A stretch of 64,000 nucleotides of DNA, taken from NCBI RefSeq assembly GCF_014655595.1, contig NZ_BNBL01000003.1, positions 541,738-605,737 of the forward strand, read 5' to 3'. A program made the position numbers and the translations under genes. Each line of letters opens with the position of its first letter. The stretch's first letter is position 1. Positions 16,340 through 25,147 of this stretch are shown piece by piece. The notes under the pieces were generated by a model. The model made no database searches. It saw only the letters and a list, made by a program, of their open reading frames with translations, and was not told the DNA's origin. This stretch comes from Streptomyces griseocarneus. GTDB taxonomy: Bacteria > Actinomycetota > Actinomycetes > Streptomycetales > Streptomycetaceae.

Positions 16340-16936
16340 TCAGCCGAGCGGGACCCCGGCCCGCAGCGGGTCGCGCAGGTCCGTGCCGTGCCGCAGCCAC
16401 CGCTCCTCCAGGGCCGCCGCGCCCTGGACCCGCTTCCACGCGGCCTCGTTGGGGGTCATGGGAAGCAGGGGGAGGAAGCGGACGGGATCCATCGGCTCGT
16501 CCAGCTCCAGGTCCTCCACCAGCCCGCCGGACTCCCCGACGAGGACGGAGGTGAACGGCGCGCCCGGCCACAGCGGCTCGCCCGTGTCCAGCGAGGCCCC
16601 GGGCGCCACGACGACGCCCTCCACCTGCGGGGAGGCGGCGAGCACGGCCAGCGGCCGGAGCACCCGGTCGGTGTCGGCGCGGCCCCTGCGGACGGAGAGG
16701 ACCAGCTCGGCGCGGGGGCCGCGCAGGTGATCGACGACGGTGGCCGTGGGGTCGGTCATGGGCTGGGCGGACATGCCGAGCGTGACGTAGCGGACGATGT
16801 CTCCGCCCTCGTCGGAGCCGGTGAAGCGAAGGACTTCGATCCGGTCCGCGCCCAGGAAGGTCACCGCGGCGCGCGCGTCCGGCGTGCCGAGGGCCATGAG
16901 CAGCCGGGCCTCGACCAATGCGAGAACGTCTGACAT
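16340..16936 (-). CDS. Suppressor-of-fused (SUFU) domain protein
   Basis: The 198-residue protein spans a bacterial SUFU-like domain: an N-terminal helix (MSDVLALVEARLLMALG), IEVLRFTGSDEGGDIVRYVTLGMS, RAELVLSVRR, and a C-terminal VEDLELDEPMDPVRFLPLLPMT. Bacterial SUFU proteins are often immunity or adaptor proteins near polymorphic toxins, but no toxin is present here, so this looks like a stand-alone housekeeping copy. The gene has TATGCT 6 bases before its ATG and no ribosome site, so it is probably leaderless. Confidence 0.85.
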   Translation of the reverse strand: MSDVLALVEARLLMALGTPDARAAVTFLGADRIEVLRFTGSDEGGDIVRYVTLGMSAQPMTDPTATVVDHLRGPRAELVLSVRRGRADTDRVLRPLAVLAASPQVEGVVVAPGASLDTGEPLWPGAPFTSVLVGESGGLVEDLELDEPMDPVRFLPLLPMTPNEAAWKRVQGAAALEERWLRHGTDLRDPLRAGVPLG

Positions 16937-16942
16937 GCCGTG

Positions 16943-16948
16943 AGCATA
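16943..16948 (-). promoter_or_regulatory. Leaderless-type -10 box (TATGCT)
   Basis: TATGCT on the minus strand ends 6 bases before the ATG at 16936 of the SUFU-domain gene. Confidence 0.5.
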
Positions 16949-17461
16949 GAACGCGTATCGAACGGGCAAAGGCAGGCCTCAGGGGGGCTTGACGCGTCGA
17001 GTGGCTGCTAGCCTGGACTCGCCTTGACCTTTGGTCAGGGCGCTACGTTCGTCCCCCAGCGGGGACCGGCCGGAGGAGGTGGGGCTGCGGTGGATCCTAG
17101 TCGACCGTGCAGTACCGACAGTTCTCCCGTCTTCACCGCTCCGGACGCACGTCACCGAGTGAGCCACCCCGTGGGTCACCGCGTGAGTCATTACGTGATC
17201 TGAAGCCTTCCGCACCCGGCCTCCCCGCCGGCACCATCCCGCGGAAGTCCCTTCACGCCCGCGGCAGTTGACGGAAGAGCGCCTCTCCCGCTTTGTTCCG
17301 TCCTCCCATGATGTTCTCCGCGAACTGCCGTCAGCCCCGCGCACCGCACGAAGCGCCGCCCGAATTGCGGACGTACCCCCACGGCCACCACGTCCACGTT
17401 TTCAGGCAGCGCTTGCGCACCGTGCCCCCGCGCTGACGGCCGGCCCGTGAAGGAGCCAGCC
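16949..17461 (+). other. Long structured leader region upstream of corA
   Basis: More than 500 bases here hold no credible gene. A TAGCCT box at 17009-17014 could start a transcript with a leader of about 440 bases. Hairpins are visible: CCTTGACC-TTT-GGTCAGGG at 17022-17040 (one mismatch) and GTCCCC-CAGC-GGGGAC at 17051-17066, then a G-rich block (17070-17092) and repeated GTGAGYCA-like words at 17158-17194. The position ahead of a magnesium transporter suggests ion-responsive control, but I do not see the M-box consensus. Confidence 0.45.
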
Positions 17462-18571
17462 ATGTCGATGATCCGCGACCTGCGCGCCGCCGTCCGTCCC
17501 GCCCTGCGCCGGGTGCCCAGCCAGGGCGGCGCCTACGACGCCACCCGCGACCCCGCCACCAGCAGCGCGGTCGTGGACTGCGCCGTCTACCGCCACGGCA
17601 AGCGCGTCGGCGACCACATCAGCCCCGCCGAGGCCATGCGCCGGGTGCGCGCCGAGGGCGGCTTCGCGTGGATAGGCCTGCACGAGCCCGCGGAGCACGA
17701 GTTCGCCGGGATCGCCCGCGAGTTCGGGCTGCACCCGCTGGCCGTCGAGGACGCGGTCCACGCCCACCAGCGGCCCAAGCTCGAGCGCTACGACGACACG
17801 CTCTTCACCGTCTTCAAGACCATCCACTACGTCGAGCACGCCGAACTGACCGCCACCAGCGAGGTGGTGGAGACGGGCGAGGTGATGTGCTTCACCGGCC
17901 CCGACTTCATCATCACCGTCCGGCACGGCGGCCAGGGCTCGCTCCGCGCGCTGCGCCACCGGCTGCAGGACGACCCCCAGCTGCTCGCCAAGGGCCCCTC
18001 GGCCGTGCTGCACGCCATCGCCGACCAGGTGGTGGACGGCTACATAGCCGTCGCCGACGCCGTGCAGGACGACATCGACGAGGTGGAGATCGACGTCTTC
18101 TCCGACCCCGGCAAGGGCTCCCGGCGGGGCGGCGACGCGGGCCGCATCTACCAGCTCAAGCGCGAGGTGCTGGAGTTCAAGCGGGCCGTCACCCCGCTGA
18201 TCCGCCCGATGCAGCTGCTGAGCGAGCGGCCGATGCGGCTGGTCGACCCCGACATCCAGAAGTACTTCCGCGACGTGGCCGACCATCTGGCGCGCGTGCA
18301 CGAGCAGGTGGTCTCCTTCGACGACCTGCTGAACTCCATCCTCCAGGCCAACCTCGCGCAGGCGTCCGTGGCGCAGAACGAGGACATGCGCAAGATCACC
18401 TCCTGGGCGGCGATCTTCGCCGTCCCGACGATGATCGCCGGGATCTACGGCATGAACTTCGACTACATGCCGGAGCTGCACTGGAAGTACGGCTATCCGG
18501 CGGTCATGGTGGTCACGGTCGCGATCTGTGTGACGATCCACCGCGGGTTCAAGCGGAACGGGTGGCTTTAG
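17462..18571 (+). CDS. corA: CorA-type magnesium/cobalt transporter
   Basis: This 369-residue divalent-cation channel has the canonical YGMNF signature (GMN at 330-332) between two C-terminal membrane segments, preceded by a large cytoplasmic domain with the long stalk helix (DIQKYFRDVADHLARVHEQV and FDDLLNSILQANLAQ). It should form a homopentamer that takes up Mg2+ (also Co2+ or Ni2+). ATG at 17462 has GAAGGAG upstream; the GTG at 17447 is inside that site. The Mtb homologue Rv1239c lies in the same neighbourhood as the MgtE-like, DUF1003 and Mrp genes, as here. The unusually long leader may sense ions. Confidence 0.93.
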   Translation: MSMIRDLRAAVRPALRRVPSQGGAYDATRDPATSSAVVDCAVYRHGKRVGDHISPAEAMRRVRAEGGFAWIGLHEPAEHEFAGIAREFGLHPLAVEDAVHAHQRPKLERYDDTLFTVFKTIHYVEHAELTATSEVVETGEVMCFTGPDFIITVRHGGQGSLRALRHRLQDDPQLLAKGPSAVLHAIADQVVDGYIAVADAVQDDIDEVEIDVFSDPGKGSRRGGDAGRIYQLKREVLEFKRAVTPLIRPMQLLSERPMRLVDPDIQKYFRDVADHLARVHEQVVSFDDLLNSILQANLAQASVAQNEDMRKITSWAAIFAVPTMIAGIYGMNFDYMPELHWKYGYPAVMVVTVAICVTIHRGFKRNGWL

Positions 18572-18593
18572 AGACTTCAGCTGTAGGCCCTGC

Positions 18594-18608
18594 TGTAGGG
18601 CCCCTACA
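18594..18608. terminator. Short hairpin between convergent corA and EamA genes
   Basis: TGTAGGG and CCCTACA flank a single C, so the loop must open one or two pairs. It overlaps the stop of the minus-strand EamA gene. It is a weak candidate. Confidence 0.35.
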
Positions 18609-19563
18609 CCCCTGTCTCGGGGGTGAGCGGCTCCTTCTTCCGGTCCCCCATGATGACCAGCGCCAGGCCCGCCATGATCACGGCGAGCGCGGGGTAGGCC
18701 ACGACGGGCGGCCGCTGGTCCAGCCACAGCGCGGCGATCAGTGCCGCACCCGGGGTCTCCAGCAGGATCGCGGTGGAGGTGACCGAGGGGCCGAGGCCCT
18801 TGACCACCCGGTTCATCAGCGAGTGGCCCAGCAGCTGCGCGGCGAAGGTCAGCACGGCCAGCTTCAGCCAGGTCTCCCCGTCGTAGCCGCCGAGCCGGAC
18901 GCCGCCGGTCAGGCACACGGCCAGGAGCAGCACGGTCGTGGTCGCGTAGCAGAGGTAGGTGTACGTCACCGTGCTCACCGTGCGGCGCACCTCGGCGCCC
19001 AGCAGGACGTACCCGGCGCCCGCCATGCCGCCCGCGAGGGCGAGCGCGTCGCCGGCCAGGGCTCGCGGCGAGAGCGAGAGGTCCACGCCCGTCAGCGTGA
19101 GCACGCCCAGGAACGCCAGCGCCGTGCCCGCCCAGACCAGCGCGGGCGGGCGGTGGCCGCGCAGGCGCAGCAGCAGCGTCGTCCAGATGGGGGTGGTGGT
19201 GACCAGGGCGGTCGAGGAGGCCACCGAGGTCATCTGCAGGCTCGGCAGCCAGAAGCCGAAGTGCAGGGCCAGCAGGGCGCCCGCGGCGACGGCCAGTAGC
19301 GCGGTCCGGCGGCCGATGCCGCGCAGCTCGGCGCGGTGCCGCCACAGGGCGAAGGGGGTGAGCGCGCCGACGGCCATGGCGTTGCGCCAGAAGGCGATGG
19401 CCAGCGCGGGGGCGGCGGTGGCCGCGATCAGCGGTGCGGACAGGGAGACGCCCGCGATGGCGACCGCCAGAAGGATCAGTTCCGTGCGGATGGGTGTGGG
19501 GGCGGCCGCCGGGGCGGCGGTCCGGCCCGGTATCGCGTCGCTTCGGGTGGGGGCGGCACTCAC
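18604..19563 (-). CDS. EamA/DMT family transporter
   Basis: This is a membrane protein of about 319 residues with ten predicted helices in two EamA repeats (first from PIRTELILLAVAIAGVSL, second from GDALALAGGMAGAGYVLLGA). Such proteins export or import small metabolites such as amino acids or nucleosides; the substrate is not evident. GTG at 19563 is favoured because TACGCT lies 6 bases ahead of it, a leaderless pattern; ATG at 19587 is possible but has no ribosome site. It is divergent from the gene at 19599 and converges with corA. Confidence 0.87.
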   Translation of the reverse strand: MSAAPTRSDAIPGRTAAPAAAPTPIRTELILLAVAIAGVSLSAPLIAATAAPALAIAFWRNAMAVGALTPFALWRHRAELRGIGRRTALLAVAAGALLALHFGFWLPSLQMTSVASSTALVTTTPIWTTLLLRLRGHRPPALVWAGTALAFLGVLTLTGVDLSLSPRALAGDALALAGGMAGAGYVLLGAEVRRTVSTVTYTYLCYATTTVLLLAVCLTGGVRLGGYDGETWLKLAVLTFAAQLLGHSLMNRVVKGLGPSVTSTAILLETPGAALIAALWLDQRPPVVAYPALAVIMAGLALVIMGDRKKEPLTPETGV

Positions 19564-19569
19564 GTCACC

Positions 19570-19592
19570 AGCGTAGGGGGCGCGCATAAGGT
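19570..19592. promoter_or_regulatory. Back-to-back leaderless -10 boxes
   Basis: The minus strand carries TACGCT at 19575-19570, 6 bases before GTG 19563. The plus strand carries TAAGGT at 19587-19592, 6 bases before ATG 19599. Two divergent leaderless promoters thus fit within 36 bases. Confidence 0.5.
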
Positions 19593-19598
19593 AGGCGC

Positions 19599-20105
19599 AT
19601 GACCATGACGCAGGCGCTGATCGAAGAGGCCACCAAGAAGTCCGGCCTGATCTGGGTGCAGGGCCCCTCCGGGCCCAGCCGTGCCCTGTGGCACGTCTGG
19701 CACGAGGGCGCCGCGCATCTCGTGGGCGGCCCCGGCGAGCAGCCGGTGGACGGGCTCGGCCTGGCCGACGGCGCGACGGCGACGGTCACCGTGCGCAGCA
19801 AGGACAAGGGCGGCCGCATCGTCTCCTGGACCGCGTCCGTCAGCGAGCTCGCGCCGCGCGGCGAGGAGTGGACGGCCGCGGTGGCCGAGCTCAAGGGCAA
19901 GCGGCTGAACGCGCCGGACGCGGAGCGGCTGGAGGAGCGGTGGGCCGAGACGTGCCGCGTGCTGCGCCTGACGCCCACGGGCGCGTCCGGCGACCTGCCC
20001 GACGGCTCCCTGGCGGCCACTCCCCTGCCGACGCCGGCGACGACCCGCCACCCGATGCCGGCGGCGCTGCCGCGCCTCCTGCGGCGGGGGCGCAAGGGTC
20101 GCTAG
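19599..20105 (+). CDS. Conserved hypothetical protein
   Basis: The 168-residue cytosolic protein has no motif I can name. The N-terminal half (IWVQGPSGPSRALWHVWHEG, AAHLVGGPGEQPVDGL) and middle (ATVTVRSKDKGGRIVSW) are beta-rich and resemble a split-barrel like those of FMN-binding or pyridoxamine-oxidase-like proteins, but cofactor residues are not clear. The C-terminus is Pro- and Arg-rich. A second ATG lies two codons downstream. A TAAGGT box is 6 bases before the first ATG. It converges with the lipoprotein gene 18 bases away. Confidence 0.75.
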   Translation: MTMTQALIEEATKKSGLIWVQGPSGPSRALWHVWHEGAAHLVGGPGEQPVDGLGLADGATATVTVRSKDKGGRIVSWTASVSELAPRGEEWTAAVAELKGKRLNAPDAERLEERWAETCRVLRLTPTGASGDLPDGSLAATPLPTPATTRHPMPAALPRLLRRGRKGR

Positions 20106-20123
20106 GCGCCCCGGGGGCCGGCG

Positions 20124-20921
20124 TCAGCTCCCGCTGGGGATCCGCAGCTGCTTGCCGTAGTCGACCGTCTGCGACTTCGCGGGCACGGCGAGCGGGAAGT
20201 CCTTGCCCCAGCCGTCGAGCTCCAGCTGCCCGGCCCCGCCCGCGCGCTGCACCCGCAGCGGATACGGCGTGCCGACGAGGGAGACGTCCAGCGTGCCGCC
20301 GCCGCCCTTGGCGCCGGTGACCCGGATGGTGCGCACGCCGCCCACCGACCCGCGCTCGCCGCGTGCGAGCGTGCCGTGCAGGCCGAGGAGGCCGTCCAGC
20401 AGCACGTCCTTGTCGGTGAAGCCCTTGAACTGCTGGTAGGACGGGTCGTCCGAGGGCACCTTGACGTACTTGTCGTCGAGCTTGCCGGCCGCCGCCGCGG
20501 CGTCCCCGGCCTTGGAGGAGGAGGCCTTGGGCGCGGGCGCCGCGGACGCGGAGGGCGAGGCGCCCGCGCCCTTCGCCCAGAAGCCGGCCGGAGCCTTCAG
20601 GTACAGCTCGTCCCCCACCCGCAGCAGTTCGAACGCGCTGGCGTCGGAGGAGGACGAGACCCGGCCCGTGCCGCCGTTCTTCTTCAGGCGCATGTCGATG
20701 CGGTACGTGCGGCCCTGGCTGACGACGTTGCCCGACAGGTGGACGGCCTCGGCCCCGCGCGCGGCCGCGCGGGCCTTGTCCTGGATGGCGGGGGCCTCGA
20801 GCTTGCCGAGGCCGTTGGTCCCCGCGTCGGGATCCTCGGCGGCGGCGCCGCCGCAGGCCGTGAGCGCCGCGGACAGGCCGACGCACAGGGCCCCCACGAG
20901 AGCCGCGTTACGGGTACGCAC
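20124..20921 (-). CDS. Secreted lipoprotein, LppX/LolA-like
   Basis: The 265-residue lipoprotein starts with a signal peptide and lipobox LTACG (Cys23). The mature part (AVHLSGNVVSQGRTYRIDMRL, ASAFELLRVGDELYLKAPAGFW) is typical of actinobacterial LppX/LprG-type lipoproteins with a half-barrel lipid pocket. An Ala/Ser-rich insert at about 125-150 interrupts the fold. It should sit on the outer face of the membrane, perhaps carrying a lipid. GTG at 20921 is preceded by GGAGGCAGGAGC. It is monocistronic. Confidence 0.83.
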   Translation of the reverse strand: MRTRNAALVGALCVGLSAALTACGGAAAEDPDAGTNGLGKLEAPAIQDKARAAARGAEAVHLSGNVVSQGRTYRIDMRLKKNGGTGRVSSSSDASAFELLRVGDELYLKAPAGFWAKGAGASPSASAAPAPKASSSKAGDAAAAAGKLDDKYVKVPSDDPSYQQFKGFTDKDVLLDGLLGLHGTLARGERGSVGGVRTIRVTGAKGGGGTLDVSLVGTPYPLRVQRAGGAGQLELDGWGKDFPLAVPAKSQTVDYGKQLRIPSGS

Positions 20922-21148
20922 GTCTGCTCCTGCCTCCTGTTACCGCTGGGATACGGCCGCAGCGTACCCGGGCCGCCGGACGGCGGAAGCCGGGAGTCCG
21001 TGCCAGGCGCGTACGAATTCCGTACGGCCCTCGCCCCCCGGCGGGGCGAAGCCGGTCACGTTAGCCTGAATCGGACATCCGATCCCGTCAGCGGGTCCCG
21101 TCAGCGGGTCCGGGCGCGGGATCCCGGCCAGGCAGGAGGCACGCGGCC

Positions 21149-22447
21149 ATGGCAGCAGGCGCCTACCGGGTGTTCGTCTCGCACCTCTCGGGCGTGGCCG
21201 TCTTCGACCCCCACGGCGACCAGGTGGGCCGCGTCCGCGACCTGGTGGCGATGCTGCGCGTCGGCGGCCGCCCGCCCCGCGTGCTCGGGCTCGTCGTGGA
21301 GGTCGTCAGCCGCCGCCGGATCTTCATCCCGATGACCCGGGTCACCGGAGTGGAGTCGGGCCAGGTGATCACCACGGGCGTGGTCAACATGCGGCGCTTC
21401 GAACAGCGCCCGACCGAGACGCTGGTCCTGGGCGAGCTGCTCGACCGGCGGGTGCGGCTGGTCGACGGGGGCGAGGAGGTGACGGTCCTGGACGTGTCCA
21501 TCACCCAGCTGCCCGCCCGCCGCGACTGGGAGATCGACAAGGTCTTCGTGCGCCGCGGCAAGGGCGGCGCCCTGCGCCGCAAGGGCGAGGCGCTGACCGT
21601 CGAGTGGTCGGCCGTCACCGGCTTCTCCCTCGAGGAGCACGGGCAGGGCGCCGAGAACCTCCTGGCGACCTTCGAGCGGCTGCGCCCCGCCGACCTCGCC
21701 AACGTCCTGCACCACCTCTCCCCCAAGCGGCGCGCGGAGGTCGCGGCCGCCCTGGACGACGACCGGCTCGCCGACGTGCTGGAGGAGCTGCCGGACGACG
21801 ACCAGATCGAGATCCTCGGCAAGCTGAAGGAGGAGCGCGCCGCCGACGTGCTGGAGGCGATGGACCCCGACGACGCCGCCGACCTCCTCTCCGAGCTGCC
21901 GGAGGAGGAGATGGAGCGGCTGCTGACCCTGATGCGGCCGGACGACGCCGCCGACGTCCGCCGGCTGATGGCCTACGAGGAGCGGACGGCCGGCGGCCTG
22001 ATGACCACCGAGCCGATCGTGCTGCGCCCGGACGCCACCGTCGCCGACGCCCTCGCGCGCGTCCGCAACCCCGACCTGTCCCCCGCCCTCGCCGCCCAGG
22101 TCTACGTCTGCCGCCCGCCGGACGAGACCCCGACCGGCAAGTACCTGGGCACCGTGCACTTCCAGCGGCTGCTGCGCGACCCGCCCTTCGCGCTCGTCGG
22201 CTCGATCACCGACACCGACCTGCGCCCCCTGCCCCCGGACACCCCGCTGCCGGCCGTCACCAGCTACCTGGCGACGTACAACATGGTCGCCGCCCCCGTC
22301 GTGGACGAGAGCGGCTCGCTGCTGGGCGCGGTGACCGTCGACGACGTCCTGGACCACCTGCTGCCCGAGGACTGGCGGGAGACCGAGCTGTACCACGGAG
22401 CACCGGGCATGACCGAGCTGCCGGAGGGCGTCGATGGCGGGCGATGA
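21149..22447 (+). CDS. MgtE N-terminal-domain and CBS-domain protein
   Basis: This 432-residue soluble protein has an N-terminal PRC-barrel-like region (YRVFVSHLSGVAVFDPHGD), then MgtE N-terminal helices with repeated DDDxxADVLEEL-type motifs (LDDDRLADVLEELPDDDQ, MDPDDAADLLSELPEEE), then two CBS domains (RTAGGLMTTEP near 285, TYNMVAAPVVDESG near 385). It lacks the MgtE membrane channel. It may therefore be a magnesium sensor or partner, and the next gene supplies two membrane segments. It overlaps that gene by 14 bases. This pair matches Rv1232c-Rv1231c. Confidence 0.88.
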   Translation: MAAGAYRVFVSHLSGVAVFDPHGDQVGRVRDLVAMLRVGGRPPRVLGLVVEVVSRRRIFIPMTRVTGVESGQVITTGVVNMRRFEQRPTETLVLGELLDRRVRLVDGGEEVTVLDVSITQLPARRDWEIDKVFVRRGKGGALRRKGEALTVEWSAVTGFSLEEHGQGAENLLATFERLRPADLANVLHHLSPKRRAEVAAALDDDRLADVLEELPDDDQIEILGKLKEERAADVLEAMDPDDAADLLSELPEEEMERLLTLMRPDDAADVRRLMAYEERTAGGLMTTEPIVLRPDATVADALARVRNPDLSPALAAQVYVCRPPDETPTGKYLGTVHFQRLLRDPPFALVGSITDTDLRPLPPDTPLPAVTSYLATYNMVAAPVVDESGSLLGAVTVDDVLDHLLPEDWRETELYHGAPGMTELPEGVDGGR

Positions 22448-23042
22448 GCGGGGGCGGGAGTACGCGCAGACCCACCGCCCGGAGCGCGGCGAGCGGGCCG
22501 ACCGGGCGAGGGCACAGGCGGAGGCGGCCCAGGCGCACGCCCGCCCGCGGGTGCGCCTGGACCTGCCCCGGGTCAAGCGGCGGGCCTGGCTGCCGGAGTA
22601 CGACCCGGAGGCCTTCGGCCGGGGCTCCGAGCGGATCGCCCGCTTCCTGGGCACCGGGCGGTTCATCGTCTGGATGACGGTCGTCATCATCCTGTGGGTG
22701 GTGTGGAACTCCTCCGCCCCCCGGCACCTGCGGTTCGACCAGTACCCGTTCATCTTCCTGACCCTGATGCTGTCGCTGCAGGCCTCCTACGCCGCGCCCC
22801 TGATCCTGCTGGCGCAGAACCGCCAGGACGACCGCGACCGCGTCAACCTCGAGCAGGACCGCAAGCAGAACGAGCGCTCCATCGCGGACACCGAGTACCT
22901 GACGCGGGAGATCGCCGCCCTGCGCATGGGCCTCGGCGAGGTGGCCACCCGGGACTGGATCCGCTCGGAGTTCGAGGACCTGGTCAGGGAGCTGGACGAG
23001 CGCCGGGTATTCCCGCGCAAGAGTGAGGAAGGCGACCGCTGA
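22434..23042 (+). CDS. DUF1003 membrane protein
   Basis: The 202-residue protein has a charged N-terminus, two membrane segments (FIVWMTVVIILWVVW at about 77-91 and PFIFLTLMLSLQASYAAPLILLA at about 104-126) and a long C-terminal coiled region. The signature YPFIFLTLMLSLQASYAAP is that of DUF1003. It overlaps the MgtE-like gene, so the two are co-translated and may form one complex. Function is unknown; magnesium-related work is an inference from context. Confidence 0.88.
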   Translation: MAGDERGREYAQTHRPERGERADRARAQAEAAQAHARPRVRLDLPRVKRRAWLPEYDPEAFGRGSERIARFLGTGRFIVWMTVVIILWVVWNSSAPRHLRFDQYPFIFLTLMLSLQASYAAPLILLAQNRQDDRDRVNLEQDRKQNERSIADTEYLTREIAALRMGLGEVATRDWIRSEFEDLVRELDERRVFPRKSEEGDR

Positions 23043-23072
23043 GAGCCTTTCCGCCGCGCCCCCACCGGGCCG

Positions 23073-23078
23073 TACCAT
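23073..23078 (+). promoter_or_regulatory. Leaderless-type -10 box (TACCAT)
   Basis: TACCAT ends 6 bases before the ATG of mrp at 23085, and no ribosome site is present. Confidence 0.5.
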
Positions 23079-23084
23079 CGACCC

Positions 23085-24245
23085 ATGGCTACCGACACGT
23101 ACGGAACCGCCGCACCCAGTGAGGACGCGATCCGCGCCGCACTCGCGACGGTCAACGACCCCGAGATCCAGCGACCCATCACCGACCTGGGGATGGTCAA
23201 ATCGGTGGAGATCGCGGCGGACGGTTCGGTCGCGGTGGCGGTGTACCTGACGGTCGCCGGCTGCCCCATGCGGGACAAGATCACCTCGATGGTGAGCGAG
23301 GCCGTCTCGCGCGTCGAGGGCGTGACGGGCGTCAGCGTCGAGCTGGACGTGATGAGCGACGAGCAGCGCCGCGAGCTGGCGTCCTCCCTGCGCGGCGGCC
23401 AGACCGAGCGCGAGGTGCCCTTCGCCAAGCCCGGCTCGCTCACCCGCGTCTACGCCGTCGCCTCCGGCAAGGGCGGTGTCGGCAAGTCCTCGGTCACGGT
23501 CAACCTCGCGGCGGCCATGGCCGCCGACGGGCTGAAGGTCGGCGTCGTGGACGCCGACATCTACGGCCACAGCGTCCCGCGCATGCTGGGCGCGGACGGC
23601 CGTCCCACCCAGGTCGAGAACATGATCATGCCGCCGTCGGCGAACGGCGTGAAGGTCATCTCGATCGGCATGTTCACCCCGGGCAACGCCCCCGTCGTCT
23701 GGCGCGGCCCGATGCTGCACCGCGCGCTGCAGCAGTTCCTCGCGGACGTCTACTGGGGCGACCTCGACGTGCTGCTCCTCGACCTCCCGCCGGGCACCGG
23801 CGACATCGCGATCTCCGTCGCCCAGCTCGTGCCCAACGCCGAGATCCTGGTCGTGACGACGCCTCAGCAGGCCGCGGCCGAGGTCGCCGAGCGCGCCGGC
23901 TCGATCGCCGTGCAGACCCACCAGAAGATCGTCGGCGTCGTGGAGAACATGTCCGGGCTGCCCTGCCCGCACTGCGACGAGATGGTCGACGTCTTCGGCA
24001 CGGGCGGCGGCCAGAAGGTCGCCGACGGCCTGACGAGGACCACGGGCACCACCGTGCCGGTGCTCGGCTCCATCCCGATCGACGTCCGCCTGCGCGAGGG
24101 CGGCGACGAGGGCAAGCCCGTCGTCCTGACCGACCCCGAGTCCCCGGCGGGCAGCGCGCTGCGCGCCATCGCCGGCAAGCTGGGCGGCCGTCAGCGCGGC
24201 CTGTCCGGCATGTCGCTGGGGATCACGCCGCGCAACAAGTTCTGA
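23085..24245 (+). CDS. mrp: Mrp/ApbC family iron-sulfur carrier ATPase
   Basis: This 386-residue P-loop ATPase has an N-terminal MIP18/DUF59 domain (residues 10-95), a deviant Walker A GKGGVGKSS at about 128-136, LLLDLPPGTGD as the switch region, and CPHC near residue 292 that binds a bridging 4Fe-4S cluster between monomers. It is expected to carry iron-sulfur clusters to apoproteins in the cytosol. The gene order near MgtE-like, DUF1003, TatB and HtrA genes matches M. tuberculosis. A strong hairpin follows. Confidence 0.94.
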   Translation: MATDTYGTAAPSEDAIRAALATVNDPEIQRPITDLGMVKSVEIAADGSVAVAVYLTVAGCPMRDKITSMVSEAVSRVEGVTGVSVELDVMSDEQRRELASSLRGGQTEREVPFAKPGSLTRVYAVASGKGGVGKSSVTVNLAAAMAADGLKVGVVDADIYGHSVPRMLGADGRPTQVENMIMPPSANGVKVISIGMFTPGNAPVVWRGPMLHRALQQFLADVYWGDLDVLLLDLPPGTGDIAISVAQLVPNAEILVVTTPQQAAAEVAERAGSIAVQTHQKIVGVVENMSGLPCPHCDEMVDVFGTGGGQKVADGLTRTTGTTVPVLGSIPIDVRLREGGDEGKPVVLTDPESPAGSALRAIAGKLGGRQRGLSGMSLGITPRNKF

Positions 24246-24280
24246 GCGCGGCCTTCCCGGCACACCTGATCACGTACGCA

Positions 24281-24316
24281 CGTAAGGGGCGGCCTCCATG
24301 GAGGCCGCCCCTTACG
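24281..24316. terminator. Strong bidirectional hairpin after mrp
   Basis: This is a perfect 17-bp inverted repeat with its centre at AT, in practice a 4-base loop. It sits between the convergent mrp gene and the gene ending at 24339. Confidence 0.85.
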
Positions 24317-24338
24317 CGTTCGTCCCGTCGTCCCGGGC

Positions 24339-25031
24339 TCAGCCGCCCTGGTACGTGGTGATGTCCTTGATCACCGAGAAGCCCATCCCGTACGCGCTCA
24401 TCCCCCGCCCGTACGCGCCCAGGTGCACCCCGCCCTCCTCGGGCGAGCCGGCCAGCACCCAGCCGTACTCGGACTCGCGGTAGCGGAAGTCGGTCGGCAC
24501 GCCGTCCACCGGCAGCGACAGCGAGGACCACGGGCCCTCGTCCAGCTGGTCGGCCAGCTCCCAGGCCAGGGCCGTCTGCTGGTCCAGCCAGTCCTGGCGC
24601 AGCGCCCGCTCCATCGCGGCGGGCCAGGTGCACGCCAGCAGCCCGGAGCCGGCCAGCCAGGCCGCGGAGGAGACGGAAGTGGCCTCCAGCACGCCCGTGC
24701 CGTCGGCGCTGCGCCGCACCGGACGGCTGGCCACGGTCACCACGACCGCGAAGCGCTGCCTGGCGGCACCTGGGTCGGCCCGTTCCATCCGCAGGGTGGG
24801 TTCGGTGCCGTGGCCGGTGGCGCCGTGTTCCACGGTGCCGTCGGCGGCGGCGCCGACCTGCATCAGCCAGCGCGGTCCGGTGTAGGCCTCGTCCAGGCCG
24901 TACCACGGGAACGACGCCAGGAGATAGCCGTCGACCGAGCGCCGGTCCCCGGGCCCGCCCTGTGACACTCCCTGCGCCTGACCGGCGGACGCGTCGGCCC
25001 CCTGCGCCCCCACCCGACTCGTCGTCTCCAT
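24339..25031 (-). CDS. Conserved hypothetical protein in the tatB-mrp interval
   Basis: The 230-residue cytosolic protein has no signal peptide. Visible blocks are SVDGYLLASFPWYGLDEAYTG, GPRWLMQVGA, RFAVVVTVASRPVR, GVPTDFRYRESEYGWVLAGS and a Gly/Tyr-rich end (GAYGRGMSAYGMGF). I do not recognise a family. The start has GGAGGCGCC upstream. It sits between convergent mrp and the tatB gene, on the same strand as tatB, htrA and the sigma operon, so a link to envelope stress is possible but unsupported. Confidence 0.75.
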   Translation of the reverse strand: METTSRVGAQGADASAGQAQGVSQGGPGDRRSVDGYLLASFPWYGLDEAYTGPRWLMQVGAAADGTVEHGATGHGTEPTLRMERADPGAARQRFAVVVTVASRPVRRSADGTGVLEATSVSSAAWLAGSGLLACTWPAAMERALRQDWLDQQTALAWELADQLDEGPWSSLSLPVDGVPTDFRYRESEYGWVLAGSPEEGGVHLGAYGRGMSAYGMGFSVIKDITTYQGG

Positions 25032-25147
25032 CTGCGCGGCGCCTCCTCGTAGCCCCTTCGTCGTGGGCGCCGGCCCATCGCGCGCGACGGCACCCCGAAC
25101 AAAGGGAGGATAGCCACCCTCGTCAATGGGGCACGGCCAACACGGGC

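Noticed and set aside
16949..17461. M-box (ykoK) magnesium riboswitch before corA
   Set aside because: Hairpins are present but the conserved M-box sequence blocks are not visible, so I describe only an unassigned leader.
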